Source of the DNA: Photobacterium frigidiphilum
GTDB lineage: Bacteria; Pseudomonadota; Gammaproteobacteria; Enterobacterales; Vibrionaceae
Direction of reading: 5' to 3'
Assembly: GCF_003025615.1 (NCBI RefSeq)
Contig: NZ_PYMJ01000001.1
Location: 248,001 to 312,000, forward strand
Length of the DNA: 64,000 bases
This document shows, piece by piece, positions 54,899 through 64,000 of the stretch (position 1 is the stretch's first letter; each line of letters starts with the position of its first letter). The notes below the pieces were generated by a model that did no database searches, was not told the DNA's origin, and was given only the letters and a program-made list of their open reading frames with translations. Made by a program: the position numbers and the translations under genes.

Positions 54899-57800
54899 TC
54901 AGTGCCATCATTCGCTGGTCGGTCAAAAACCGTTTCATGGTACTTGTTGCCACGTTATTTCTGGTTGCCGCCGGTATATACAGCGTTAAAAACACCCCGA
55001 TCGATGCCATTCCTGACCTCTCAGATGTTCAGGTTATTATCAAAACCAGTTACCCAGGGCAAGCACCGCAAGTCGTTGAAGATCAGGTCACTTATCCATT
55101 AACAACAGCCATGTTGGCGGTACCGGGGGCTGAAACCGTGCGGGGGTATTCCTTTTTTGGCGACTCCTATGTTTATATCATTTTTAACGATGATACCGAC
55201 ATGTACTGGGCTCGTTCGCGTGTTTTGGAGTATTTAAGCCAGGTCGCACCGAAGTTGCCGCCTAGCGCAAAACCTACCCTAGGGCCCGATGCCACTGGTG
55301 TGGGCTGGGTATACAGCTACGTACTGACTGACAAATCAGGTAAGCACGATTTAAGCGAATTACGCAGCATGCAAGATTGGTTCTTAAAGTATGAGCTGCA
55401 AACCGTTGATGGAGTATCTGAAATTGCGACCGTAGGCGGTATGGTTAAGCAATATCAAGTACAGATTGAACCTTCAAAATTACGCGCTTATAACCTGACC
55501 TTACAGCAAGTTAATAAAGCGATTCAGGCTGGCAATCAAGAAGCTGGCGCGTCAGTCATTGAAGTGGCTGAAGCTGAGCATATGGTGCGAGCAACAGGGT
55601 ATATTTCAAATATATCGGATCTTAAAAACGTACCGTTGAAAGTCACGGACAAAGGCACACCACTACTACTCGTGATATTGCTGATATTAATCTTGGTCCA
55701 CAAATGCGCCGAGGTATTTCCGAGTTAAACGGTGAAGGTGAAGCTGTCGGTGGCATCATTGTGATGCGTTACGGTGAAAATGCTCGTGAAGTGATCCATA
55801 ACGTTAAAGCAAAACTTGCCGAGCTACAGCGCAGTTTGCCTGATGGCGTTGAAATAGTACCCACTTATGATCGCTCAGGGCTCATCGATAATGCCGTAGA
55901 AAACCTCTATAAAAAATTGATGGAAGAATTCATTGTCGTAATCGTTGTTTGCGCACTGTTCTTATTCCACATTCGTTCATCACTGGTCATTATGATCAGC
56001 ATGCCTATTGGTATTTTAGTCGCATTTATCATCATGCACTGGCAAGGCATTAATGCCAACATCATGTCACTCGGAGGTATTGCCATTGCTATTGGTGCAA
56101 TGGTCGATGGCGCGATCGTCATGATAGAAAACGTGCATAAACATATTGAGCGAACACCGCTAACCAATAAAAACCGTTGGCAAGTGATCACCAAAGCGGC
56201 AGAAGAAGTCGGTGCGCCACTGTTCTTCTCGTTATTAATCATTACATTAAGCTTTGTACCCGTATTTGCCCTTGAAGGTCAAGAAGGCAAGATGTTCTCG
56301 CCGTTAGCATTCACTAAAACCTACGCGATGGCCGCTTCTGCTGGTTTGGCGATCACATTAGTGCCTGTGTTAATGGGATATTTTATTCGTGGCAATATTT
56401 TGCCTGAACACAAAAACCCCGTTAACCGTGCTGTTGTCGGTTTATACCGACCATTGCTGAACCTTAGCCTGCGCTTTCCAAAAGCAATCATTATCGTTGC
56501 TATTGCTTTAATGGCGTCAGCTTATTATCCAATACACAAAATGGGCAGTGAGTTCATCCCGCCATTGGATGAAGGCGATTTGATGTACATGCCAACCACC
56601 TACCCGGGTATTTCAATTGGTAAAGCCAGAGAGCTACTGCAACAAACCGATAAACTGATAAAAACAATCCCTGAAGTCAAAACCGTATGGGGCAAAATTG
56701 GTCGCGCTGAAACGGCAACCGATCCGGCACCATTAACCATGGTTGAAACTATCATTCAATTTAAGCCTGAAAGCGAATGGCGTGAAGGTGTCACCAAAGC
56801 AAGCTTACGTAAAGAACTCGATGCATTAGTGCAATTTCCTGGTGTAACAAATGCCTGGGTAATGCCAATTAAAACCCGTATTGACATGCTGGCGACAGGC
56901 ATTAAGACCCCCATTGGCGTCAAAATTGCTGGGCCAGACCTAAAAGAAATTGAAGGTATTGGCGAACGCCTTGAACAAGTGCTGAAAGATATCGATGGCA
57001 CGACCTCTGTATATGCAGAACGTGTCGCGGGTGGGCGTTACCTTACTATCGATATTAAACGTCGTGCTGCTGCGCGTTACGGGCTAAACATTCAGGATAT
57101 CCAACAAGTGATCAGTGCCGCGGTTGGCGGCATGAATGTCGGTGAAACCATTGAAGGCTTAGAGCGCTACCCCATCAATGTACGCTACCCACAAGAATAT
57201 CGAGATTCATTAGACAAGTTACAAAACTTACCGCTTGTTACCCCCAATGGGGCGCGTATTGCACTGGCAGATGTTGCTGATGTTCGTTTCGAAGATGGTC
57301 CACCGATGATCAAAACTGAAAATGCACGTCCAAATGGCTGGGTATTTATCGATATTGAAGGTCGAGATTTAGGTTCGTACGTGAAAGAGGCTCAGCAACG
57401 TGTGGCTGAACAGCTCAAGCTGCCTGCCGGTTATTCACTTGTCTGGTCAGGACAATATGAATACATGGAGCGTGCCAAAGCCCGCTTAACCACAGTGGTT
57501 CCAGCAACCATCGCGATCATAATGGTATTACTGTACCTCAGCTTCCGTCGTGTGGGCGAAGTCATGATTATCATGGGTACATTGCCACTCGCGATGGTAG
57601 GTGGTCTGTGGCTTATGCATATCCTCAACTATAACTTCTCTATTGCTGTTGGCGTTGGTTTCATAGCCTTATCAGGTGTTGCCGTCGAAATCGGGGTCAT
57701 CATGTTGGTTTACCTCAACCAAGCTTGGCACTACAAACAGCTTCACGCTGAAGAAAACCAACAAACCTTGAACAAAGCCGACCTCGCGACGGCAATCAAA

Positions 57801-58019
57801 GAAGGCGCAGGTCTACGTGTTCGCCCTGTAATGATGACCGTTGCAACCGTCATTATCGGTCTAATCCCCATCATGTACGGTGGTGGTACAGGCTCTGAAG
57901 TCATGCAGCGTATCGCAGCACCCATGATCGGAGGCATGGCATCTGCGTTACTGCTTACGCTCGTTGTATTGCCTGCGGTCTTTAAACTATGGAAAGAAGT
58001 AAGCCATCAGCTGAAATAA
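54895..58019 (+). pseudogene. cusA: CusA-type heavy-metal RND pump, split by a one-base frameshift
   Basis: Inner-membrane proton-driven copper/silver exporter of the HME-RND family. The first frame (54895-55728) gives residues up to DKGTPLL and then nonsense. The CusA sequence resumes one frame over at [21 protein letters not shown] from 55671 to the stop at 58019. Restoring one base near 55669-55671, in a CTACTACT run, gives 1041 residues (E. coli CusA 1047). The rest looks intact, including GGIAIAIGAMVDGAIVMIEN. It is either a recent inactivating deletion or a sequencing error. Confidence 0.88.
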
Positions 58020-58143
58020 TGCCATTCTTTATCTCGTTAACTAACGAAGTAGGCAACTCATAAAGTAACTAACAAAGTAGAAAGGCTGTGTTATTTCTAG
58101 CTCAAGTAGCACAGCCAATAACTAAAATGACAAGGAATTAATA

Positions 58144-58707
58144 ATGAAAGTATTTACATTACTCGCACTGACTTTGGCTCTTTCTTCTACCACCGCTTTC
58201 GCAGCAGGTGATCATGCTGGTATGAACCACGATAGTATGGACATGAAGAATATGGCAGGTATGGATCATAGCAAGATGAATCATGGCGACATGGATCACG
58301 GTAAAATGGATCATGGCGCTATGATGTCAGCTGTGGGTATGCCCGCACCTGCTGAGCAAGCAACTCAGACAATTCAGGTTAGCCTAAGCGATGATATGAA
58401 ACTAAAATTTGAACCATCACTGAATCTTAAACAAGGTGATATTGTTCGTTTTGTTATCACCAATAATGGACAAATACCTCATGAGTTTTCAATTGGCAGT
58501 ATTGATGAACAGAAAAAGCACCGCGACATGATGCGATCAATGCCGAACATGGAACACAGCGATGGCAGCACGATCAGCTTAAAATCGGGAGAGAAAGGCG
58601 AGATAACATGGCATTTCATGGGGCAACCCTTCGTTGAAGTGGCATGTAATATTCCCGGACATGCTGAAGCTGGAATGAAAATGAATTTCGTCTTAGCTGC
58701 AAAATAA
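58144..58707 (+). CDS. periplasmic cupredoxin with Met/His-rich N-terminus
   Basis: A 187-residue exported copper protein. The signal peptide (1-20) is followed by repeated MNH, MDH and KMDHG units at 26-61, a typical periplasmic copper-sequestering region. The cupredoxin domain follows, with type-1 site ligands H113 (PHEFSIG) and C168, H173 and M178 (VACNIPGHAEAGM). It lies 124 bases after cusA with its own AAGGAAT site and ends at a terminator. It probably stores, carries or oxidises copper for the efflux system. Confidence 0.9.
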   Translation: MKVFTLLALTLALSSTTAFAAGDHAGMNHDSMDMKNMAGMDHSKMNHGDMDHGKMDHGAMMSAVGMPAPAEQATQTIQVSLSDDMKLKFEPSLNLKQGDIVRFVITNNGQIPHEFSIGSIDEQKKHRDMMRSMPNMEHSDGSTISLKSGEKGEITWHFMGQPFVEVACNIPGHAEAGMKMNFVLAAK

Positions 58708-58715
58708 ATTATAAC

Positions 58716-58739
58716 GCGCATCAATCTGATGCGCTTTTT
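58716..58739 (+). terminator. terminator between cupredoxin gene and cusR
   Basis: GCGCATCA-ATC-TGATGCGC followed by five T, just after the cupredoxin stop and 22 bases before cusR. Read-through would be needed to express cusRS from the cus promoter. Confidence 0.85.
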
Positions 58740-58761
58740 CTCCTGAACAGTTATCAATTTT

Positions 58762-59439
58762 ATGAAAATACTCATTATTGAAGATGAAACCAAACTAGGT
58801 AAATATCTCCAACTCGGATTAAATGAAAGTAGCTTCACCACCGATTGGGTAAATAATGGTTTGGATGGATTACATCAAGCCATGTCGCCTGAATATGATT
58901 TAATCCTTCTTGATGTAATGTTGCCAGATCTTGATGGATGGAAGATATTAACTCAAATTAAAACACACTATCCAGCACGCCCAATAATCATGCTGACAGC
59001 ACGAGACAGTGTTGAAGATCGGGTAAAAGGCTTACAGTTAGGCGCAGATGATTATTTAGTTAAACCCTTTGCATTTATTGAGCTTATTGCTCGTATACAA
59101 AACCAAGTTCGGAAAAATGAAAATGTAGCAGTAAAAACAATGCTTACCATTGGGGATTTACACGTCGATCTTCTTCGCCGACGCGTAACACGTAATGACC
59201 AACATATCGATCTAACAGCGAAAGAGTTTCTATTGCTCGAACTATTGGTTTCACGTGAAAAAGAGGTGCTATCTAAGGCATTTATTGCCAGTAAAGTGTG
59301 GGATATGAATTTTGATAGTGATACTAATGTTATTGAGGTGGCGATTCGACGGCTTCGCAAAAAAGTAGATGACCCATTTGAATTCAAGCTCATTCATACC
59401 TTACGCGGCATGGGATATGTAATGGAGAGTCGAGAGTGA
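58762..59439 (+). CDS. cusR: OmpR-family response regulator, CusR/CopR-like
   Basis: Response regulator of a metal two-component system. The 225-residue protein has the receiver domain with D51 ([14 protein letters not shown]) and K101 ([10 protein letters not shown]). A winged-helix DNA-binding domain ends in [12 protein letters not shown]. The stop overlaps the kinase start by four bases (GTGA). CusR-type assignment comes from its similarity to the CusR/CopR/PcoR group and the copper gene context. Confidence 0.88.
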   Translation: MKILIIEDETKLGKYLQLGLNESSFTTDWVNNGLDGLHQAMSPEYDLILLDVMLPDLDGWKILTQIKTHYPARPIIMLTARDSVEDRVKGLQLGADDYLVKPFAFIELIARIQNQVRKNENVAVKTMLTIGDLHVDLLRRRVTRNDQHIDLTAKEFLLLELLVSREKEVLSKAFIASKVWDMNFDSDTNVIEVAIRRLRKKVDDPFEFKLIHTLRGMGYVMESRE

Positions 59440-60803
59440 ATAAACGATCATCATTAACAATAAATATTGCAGTCTGGTTTGGCTTAAGCTTATTGTTTAC
59501 CGTTACTATTGTAGCTTGCATTATTAGTGCCTCTCTCTATAGCCATTTCAATGCCTTGGATAAAGAAAAATTGCACGCCATTGCAAATACAGCACAAGAT
59601 TTAATTAAAGAGCAGACAATTAGCAATTCTTATTCAACGCTTAATACTATTATTAAGAATGAAAAAAACATAAGCCTTTTTATCTACAATAAGAAGGGGA
59701 CGTTATTATTTCAAGATACACAATCACATTTATTGCTCTCTCCTGCACAATGGAAGCTGGACGTAATCAACAATTGGAGCCAAAATGAAAATCAATATCG
59801 AGGTATAAAAATATCGAGTGACAATGATATCTCTACACCCGTTTTTATTTCAGTGGTTATGAATAAAGAAGTACATCAACAGTTTTTAAATAAAATGTAC
59901 ACCCTACTTTTTTCAATTTTTACGATTACCGCAATCAGCTTAAGTGTTGGTGGATACTACATCGCATGGCGAGCACTAAAACCATTAAGAAACTTGGGAG
60001 TAACACTCACTCAAATTAATGCGTCATCATTATCAACTCGACTTAACGCTAAAATTACACACCAAGAGCTCGCACCTTTGGTCAATGCCTTTAATGAAAT
60101 GCTTGCTCGTATTGAAAGTTCATTTTCCCAATTATCATTTTTTAGTACCCACCTCGCTCACGAACTACGTACACCACTCTCAGCCATTATTTTGCAAAAC
60201 CAAGTACTACTACAAAATGAACGCGATAAAAAAACGTATCAAGATGCCCTTCGTTCTAACCTTGAAGAGCTGGAATTCTTATCTAAAACTGTTACCGATA
60301 TACTGTTGCTCACAAAAGCGCAAAGTAACCAATTACCGTTTAAAATAGAGGTGATTGAACTTAAGCATCTCGTCGAAAAAGTAAGTGAATACTATCAACT
60401 TTTAGCGGAAGAGAAAGGCGTAAAATTCACAATTATCGGTGATTGCATCGTTCATCATGACAGCGCCCATCTACGCCGTATCATTGGTAACTTACTCTCG
60501 AATGCAACTCGTCACGCAGATCCTGATAGTGAAATTACTATCGTAATCATACCAAATAAAGAACTCGTCACTTTTTCAGTGACCAATCAAGGCAAGTCTA
60601 TCAACATTAATGAGCAGCACCTTATTTATCAACATCAATATCGTAGTCCCGCCTCAAGTAATATTAATTCTACAGAAGTAAATATTGGTGTAGGACTCAA
60701 TATATGCCAAACCATCATCAAAGCAATGGGAGGAAAAATAACGCTATATTCAAAAAACAGAGAGACAACCTTTACGGTTACCCTCCCCATTAAATATGAT
60801 TAA
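59436..60803 (+). CDS. cusS: heavy-metal sensor histidine kinase, CusS-like
   Basis: Inner-membrane sensor kinase of 455 residues. It has transmembrane helices at about 12-36 and 155-178, a periplasmic sensor loop between, a HAMP segment ([17 protein letters not shown]), phospho-acceptor H242 in [10 protein letters not shown], the N box [11 protein letters not shown] and G boxes [19 protein letters not shown] start at 59436 within the cusR end. The periplasmic loop has few Met or His residues, so copper as the signal is inferred from neighbours. Confidence 0.88.
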   Translation: MNKRSSLTINIAVWFGLSLLFTVTIVACIISASLYSHFNALDKEKLHAIANTAQDLIKEQTISNSYSTLNTIIKNEKNISLFIYNKKGTLLFQDTQSHLLLSPAQWKLDVINNWSQNENQYRGIKISSDNDISTPVFISVVMNKEVHQQFLNKMYTLLFSIFTITAISLSVGGYYIAWRALKPLRNLGVTLTQINASSLSTRLNAKITHQELAPLVNAFNEMLARIESSFSQLSFFSTHLAHELRTPLSAIILQNQVLLQNERDKKTYQDALRSNLEELEFLSKTVTDILLLTKAQSNQLPFKIEVIELKHLVEKVSEYYQLLAEEKGVKFTIIGDCIVHHDSAHLRRIIGNLLSNATRHADPDSEITIVIIPNKELVTFSVTNQGKSININEQHLIYQHQYRSPASSNINSTEVNIGVGLNICQTIIKAMGGKITLYSKNRETTFTVTLPIKYD

Positions 60804-60811
60804 AAATAGGA

Positions 60812-60845
60812 TAAAAACAGGGAGGGTAACTATACCTCCCTCTGT
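60812..60845 (-). terminator. terminator of DUF3316 gene
   Basis: On the minus strand ACAGAGGGAGG pairs with CCTCCCTGT and a TTTTTA run follows, just after the DUF3316 stop. The same hairpin lies 10 bases beyond cusS. Confidence 0.7.
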
Positions 60846-60850
60846 CATAC

Positions 60851-61243
60851 CTAGTTATTCGTGTCGTGGATACGGTAATGATACTTCACCTTTACTAAGG
60901 CTTGATATTCAATCACATTTGGCTGTTTAGCAAACTCTTTCACTGTCACTTCTTTATCTTCAACCATGATAGATTTAACATCTAAATCGCGTGAAGAAAC
61001 GTTAAGAATAGGTCTTAGCTCCGCTGACGACTTTCCATGTAGATTATTTAAAATATCATAACCTTGCTGATACGCTGAACTACGCGTTGACATTACATCA
61101 GACAATAAAGTTGCCGTTCCCGTTTGCACTGTATAGTTAGCGGCTGATCTCATATAGGTTTTATCCATAGATTCAGTTGAACTCGCCATCACTTGCGTAC
61201 TCATTAATACTAACGCGGTAACTGTCAATAATGTTTTCTTCAT
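60851..61243 (-). CDS. DUF3316 family exported protein
   Basis: A 130-residue exported protein of the DUF3316 family found mainly in Vibrionaceae, function unknown. The signal peptide ends VMASS. The mature part contains AYQQGYDILNNLHGKSS and a strand-rich end with EYQALVKVKYHYRI. It is convergent with cusS, and a perfect palindrome lies about 52 bases upstream, so it may be the target of a nearby regulator. Confidence 0.85.
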   Translation of the reverse strand: MKKTLLTVTALVLMSTQVMASSTESMDKTYMRSAANYTVQTGTATLLSDVMSTRSSAYQQGYDILNNLHGKSSAELRPILNVSSRDLDVKSIMVEDKEVTVKEFAKQPNVIEYQALVKVKYHYRIHDTNN

Positions 61244-61294
61244 CTTTACTTTCCTTTATTGTTATTTCTTACCAACAATAATAACCAAGTAAAT

Positions 61295-61310
61295 TGACAG
61301 CTAGCTGTCA
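61295..61310. promoter_or_regulatory. perfect 16-base palindrome upstream of DUF3316 gene
   Basis: TGACAGCTAGCTGTCA is followed after 14 bases by another TGTCA (61326-61330). It resembles the TGACA/TGTCA half-sites of CusR boxes, but with 6 rather than 4 bases between halves. Confidence 0.5.
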
Positions 61311-61543
61311 TGAAAATTACATTTTTGTCAGGTTGAATTGAATATATTAAAAGAAGAAATCACGAGGCTATTATCTATATTCAATGCAGCGTTAATATCT
61401 ACAGAACAAATAAAAGAACCCATCATATTCAGTGAGTAAATTCTGAACCATAACTGAATTAGAGCCAATCCCCGCCACCAATTCTGTTAATAATCCGTAT
61501 AATGCGACAAAAAATACCCCTCATTAAATCGTATAGGACAATA

Positions 61544-63433
61544 ATGGCATTTCTCCGATTAATCACAGCTTTGTGCTTATCTGTCATATCAATATCACCG
61601 AGCATTGCTCAAGAGCTACCACAAGAAGCCACGAAAAAAGAGCTCACAGTGATTGATGACAAAGTCGTACTTGGTCGAACAGAAAAAGTCTACTTGCCCA
61701 ATATTACCGCCCTGAACAATATTGGTATTCCAGCCAAAATTGATACGGGGGCTGATTCAACCTCTATTCACGCCGAAAACATCAAAATAACAGCTACCGA
61801 CCCGCTATTTAGCGGTTTAGAAGGTAAAGCATTACTGGATGCAATAGCCATTGAATTTGATGCGTTAACTAGCACTAAGCTGCGAGATCGCGAAGATAAA
61901 ACCGATATTATGGTGAGATTCGATCTTATTCATCCTTATAGTGGCGACACTATCGCTGTTACCTTGCCGTTATTTCGCCTAGCTATGATAAAAAGCCGCG
62001 GTGAAGGCCACCTCGCTCGCCCCGTTGTTGAGTTGAGTCTACAGATTGCAGGAAAAACAGTGCTTACCGAGGTCAACCTAACTGACCGCACACGCTTTTC
62101 ATACCCAATACTCATCGGTAAAACCTTCTTACGGGATACGGCGTGGGTTAATGCTGGCTATGACTACTTACAAGAACAAGACACGGCACTCGTCATCGGT
62201 CGTAAAGAGCGTGCACTTATCAATGATATCTCCCTTGAGACCAGCGTATCTTTTACTAGCCGATACAGCATCTTGCATGCATTGAATATCAAAGTGGATG
62301 AAAAAGCCAAGCAAGTAAGCTTTACACTCGAAGGGGATAATAAACAGCATAAAAAGATGACCGTACCTTTAGTTAAAATGCTTAAATTTAGTAATGCTCA
62401 ACGTCCACTGGTTTATATACCAGTACAACTCGGCTCAATAGACGACAACGCATTCAACAAGCCAATATTGGTTTACTTACGTGATAGGTCTAAAAATAGT
62501 AGCCAGCTACGTTTAGGTACTGAAGCACTTAACCAGAACTTTATCGTCGATTTAGGCAGTACGTATCTTACAGAGCGCCCTATTGCACTATTCAGCTCTG
62601 TTTCCGGCGATAAAACCTCATTTATAATGAGCCCTAAAGAACAAATCACCATTGATGGTATTACAGTAAATGCCAAGCCCTCTGCGATAATCAAAACACC
62701 GTTGCTTAAAGTCTCTCACATTTTTGAAGACAAAAAAGACACCAGCCGCATGGTCAGCTACGAGTTAACGGATATTAACAATAACGTCCATACATTCGAA
62801 AAACCGATCAAACGGAAAATTAAAGTGGGAGATGATGTTCGCCCTATTGTTGTTTCAGAGATCACCTTACCGTCTTCATTGCTGATCAAAGATATCGCTT
62901 TAAAAGCGATGTCAGCCAATGATAATGATCCATCTCGTTTTGACGTTACGCCAAACCTAGTGCATGGGTCATTACTGATCAATACACGTACAACCCATTT
63001 AATTCATAGTCATGCCGCATTGAAAGCCGGCTATATTGAACAAGCTCAAGTTGCAGGTTTATCTTTCCCGGTAAAGCTTGATACTGGTGCCGACGTAAGC
63101 TCAATGCATGCCACTGATATAAAAGCATTCGTTAAAGATGACAAACAATGGGTGTCATTTACCTACACGAATACAAGTAACGTAAAGAAAACACTAACTG
63201 AAGAAGTTATAGATGAAATGCGAATTAAAGGCCGAGTGGGCGAGAAGTCTAACGTGCGACCTGTCGTAAGTATGCTGGTCAAAGTAGGGAGTGTTGAAAA
63301 AGAAATTGCAGTGAACCTTCGAGATCGTAGCCGTTTTAAGTACAGCATGATACTGGGTAAGAATTTCTTAAATAATGACATTATAGTTAACAGTGATCAG
63401 CAATTCATTCTAACCAGTAACGCTTCTTTATAG
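61544..63433 (+). CDS. exported retropepsin-like protein with four repeats (COG4067-type, RimK-associated protease family)
   Basis: A 629-residue exported protein with signal peptide (MAFLRLITALCLSVISISPS, then IAQ). It is built from repeats of the putative ATP-dependent zinc protease / retropepsin-like family. Repeat 1 (about 45-210) and repeat 4 (about 490-625) keep KIDTGADSTSIHA and KLDTGADVSSMHA, with aspartates D67 and D513. Two middle repeats keep only the late core (e.g. VYLRDRSKNSSQLRLG). The ATG at 61544 has TAGGA upstream; a frame opening at 61502 has no ribosome site. Substrate unknown. Confidence 0.82.
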   Translation: MAFLRLITALCLSVISISPSIAQELPQEATKKELTVIDDKVVLGRTEKVYLPNITALNNIGIPAKIDTGADSTSIHAENIKITATDPLFSGLEGKALLDAIAIEFDALTSTKLRDREDKTDIMVRFDLIHPYSGDTIAVTLPLFRLAMIKSRGEGHLARPVVELSLQIAGKTVLTEVNLTDRTRFSYPILIGKTFLRDTAWVNAGYDYLQEQDTALVIGRKERALINDISLETSVSFTSRYSILHALNIKVDEKAKQVSFTLEGDNKQHKKMTVPLVKMLKFSNAQRPLVYIPVQLGSIDDNAFNKPILVYLRDRSKNSSQLRLGTEALNQNFIVDLGSTYLTERPIALFSSVSGDKTSFIMSPKEQITIDGITVNAKPSAIIKTPLLKVSHIFEDKKDTSRMVSYELTDINNNVHTFEKPIKRKIKVGDDVRPIVVSEITLPSSLLIKDIALKAMSANDNDPSRFDVTPNLVHGSLLINTRTTHLIHSHAALKAGYIEQAQVAGLSFPVKLDTGADVSSMHATDIKAFVKDDKQWVSFTYTNTSNVKKTLTEEVIDEMRIKGRVGEKSNVRPVVSMLVKVGSVEKEIAVNLRDRSRFKYSMILGKNFLNNDIIVNSDQQFILTSNASL

Positions 63434-63493
63434 GGTAAAAAACCTCTAAATAAGTGTCTGTTTATAAGTATAAACAGTTAATCGATTTGTATT

Positions 63494-63547
63494 AAAAAGC
63501 GGCATTACCGATCAATCCATAGATTGACCGATAATGCCGCTTTTTTT
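63494..63547. terminator. bidirectional long-stem terminator
   Basis: A stem of about 24 bases (AAAAAGCGGCATTACCGATC and on, with two mismatches) over a 4-base loop, with T-runs on both strands, between convergent genes. Confidence 0.88.
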
Positions 63548-63574
63548 AATAACTAAAAAATCAAGTTGTTAAGT

Positions 63575-64000
63575 TTACACACCAGCACGCTTCAATAAGC
63601 CATTCATTAATGATGAGCTTGCTTTCACTTGCTTAGATTTATTCTTCAATTCACGCGCCAATGCGACATCATGGATATCATTCGCAATATAAATCATTGA
63701 TTGATACATATCACGCGGAGTCTTAATGCGTGCTGTGTCATTAAGTGGTGCGATAATTTTAATGACATCGCCACCTGTTTTTTTATTCTCATTAGCATAC
63801 TTAAGAATTGAATCGAACAGCTTGTCCAAATCAATCATGAAATCAGAGTTTTCTACACCCTGTTTCTTCATCTCTTTCTGGTTTCTCTTTCTTACTCGAT
63901 TGATAATAAATGCAGGCGTGTTAAGTTTCTTATAAGCGACGAAACCTGCAAGAATGAGTAAGGCAACACCACCCGCTACGTAACCCCAGATAGAACCTGA
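63575..64000 (-). CDS. hypothetical membrane protein, N-terminus outside window
   Basis: The frame is open from the right edge to the stop at 63575, giving at least 141 residues. The visible part begins with a transmembrane segment (WGYVAGGVALLILAGFVAY). A basic stretch (INRVRKRNQKEMKKQ) follows, then a soluble helical tail with VALARELKNKSKQVK. The internal Met at 63871 is not the start. I do not recognise the family. It is convergent with the retropepsin-like gene across a shared terminator. Confidence 0.7.
   Translation of the reverse strand, partial: SGSIWGYVAGGVALLILAGFVAYKKLNTPAFIINRVRKRNQKEMKKQGVENSDFMIDLDKLFDSILKYANENKKTGGDVIKIIAPLNDTARIKTPRDMYQSMIYIANDIHDVALARELKNKSKQVKASSSLMNGLLKRAGV

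Noticed and set aside
55704..58019. Downstream half of cusA as an independent RND gene starting [10 protein letters not shown]
   Set aside because: It starts in the middle of a conserved domain and lacks the first transmembrane helix and half of the porter domain. It is the continuation of a frameshifted gene.
49386..61243. Metal-resistance region as a recent genomic island
   Set aside because: No integrase, flanking repeats, tRNA or transposase was seen and composition looks like the neighbours, so transfer cannot be claimed.

Overview
The window is a gammaproteobacterial chromosome segment, almost certainly from the Vibrionaceae and most likely Photobacterium. The evidence is the gene order htpG-toxR-toxS with adk-hemH-gsk alongside, two ToxR-type porins, Vibrio-like SeqA, Fur, GlnS, NagE and DinG proteins, and moderately AT-rich DNA. 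Nearly all of it is coding. No rRNA, tRNA, CRISPR array, insertion sequence or prophage was seen.

Layout. 1-6.9 kb: TCA cycle block, with sdhCDAB-sucA (minus; sucA cut by the left edge) divergent from gltA. 7-12.5 kb: ybgI, a small membrane protein, a DUF1853 protein, seqA-pgm, ybfF, DUF2788. 12.6-15.8 kb: fldA, fur, glnS. 16-24 kb: a complete chitin-sugar module. Chb is a lipoprotein chitobiase, NagE imports GlcNAc, and NagA and NagB convert GlcNAc-6-P to fructose-6-P. NagC is the repressor, with NagC and CRP operators between nagE and nagB. 24-31 kb: CPA2 antiporter, asnB, gsk, hemH, adk. 31-36 kb: htpG with a heat-shock-type promoter facing toxRS, then a porin. 36.8-47.8 kb: recR-ybaB-dnaX (with the A-AAA-AAG frameshift site), apt, ybaN, a TraR/DksA zinc finger protein, a DUF2057 protein, a second porin, dinG, priC, rsmS. 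48-49.3 kb: a coiled-coil lipoprotein with an acidic repeat tail.

49.4-61 kb is a metal-resistance region. A MarR regulator and a CDF cation exporter form one operon behind twin 23-bp palindromes. Next come a 37-residue CC-motif membrane peptide, a CueR-type promoter, a Met/Cys-rich exported protein, a Cus-type RND copper exporter (CusC, CusB with a fused CusF domain, CusA), a Met/His-rich cupredoxin and a CusRS-like two-component system. CusA carries a one-base frameshift, so copper efflux by this pump is probably lost unless the base is a sequencing error. 61.5-64 kb holds an exported protein built from four retropepsin-like repeats and a partial membrane protein at the right edge.

The most novel items are three small hydrophobic proteins (27, 37 and 38 residues), the twin MarR operators, the four-repeat DTGAD protein, the CueR-type promoter, a dispersed palindromic repeat in two copies, and a possible small RNA downstream of chb. 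Start codons were moved inward where a Shine-Dalgarno sequence and family N-termini agreed.
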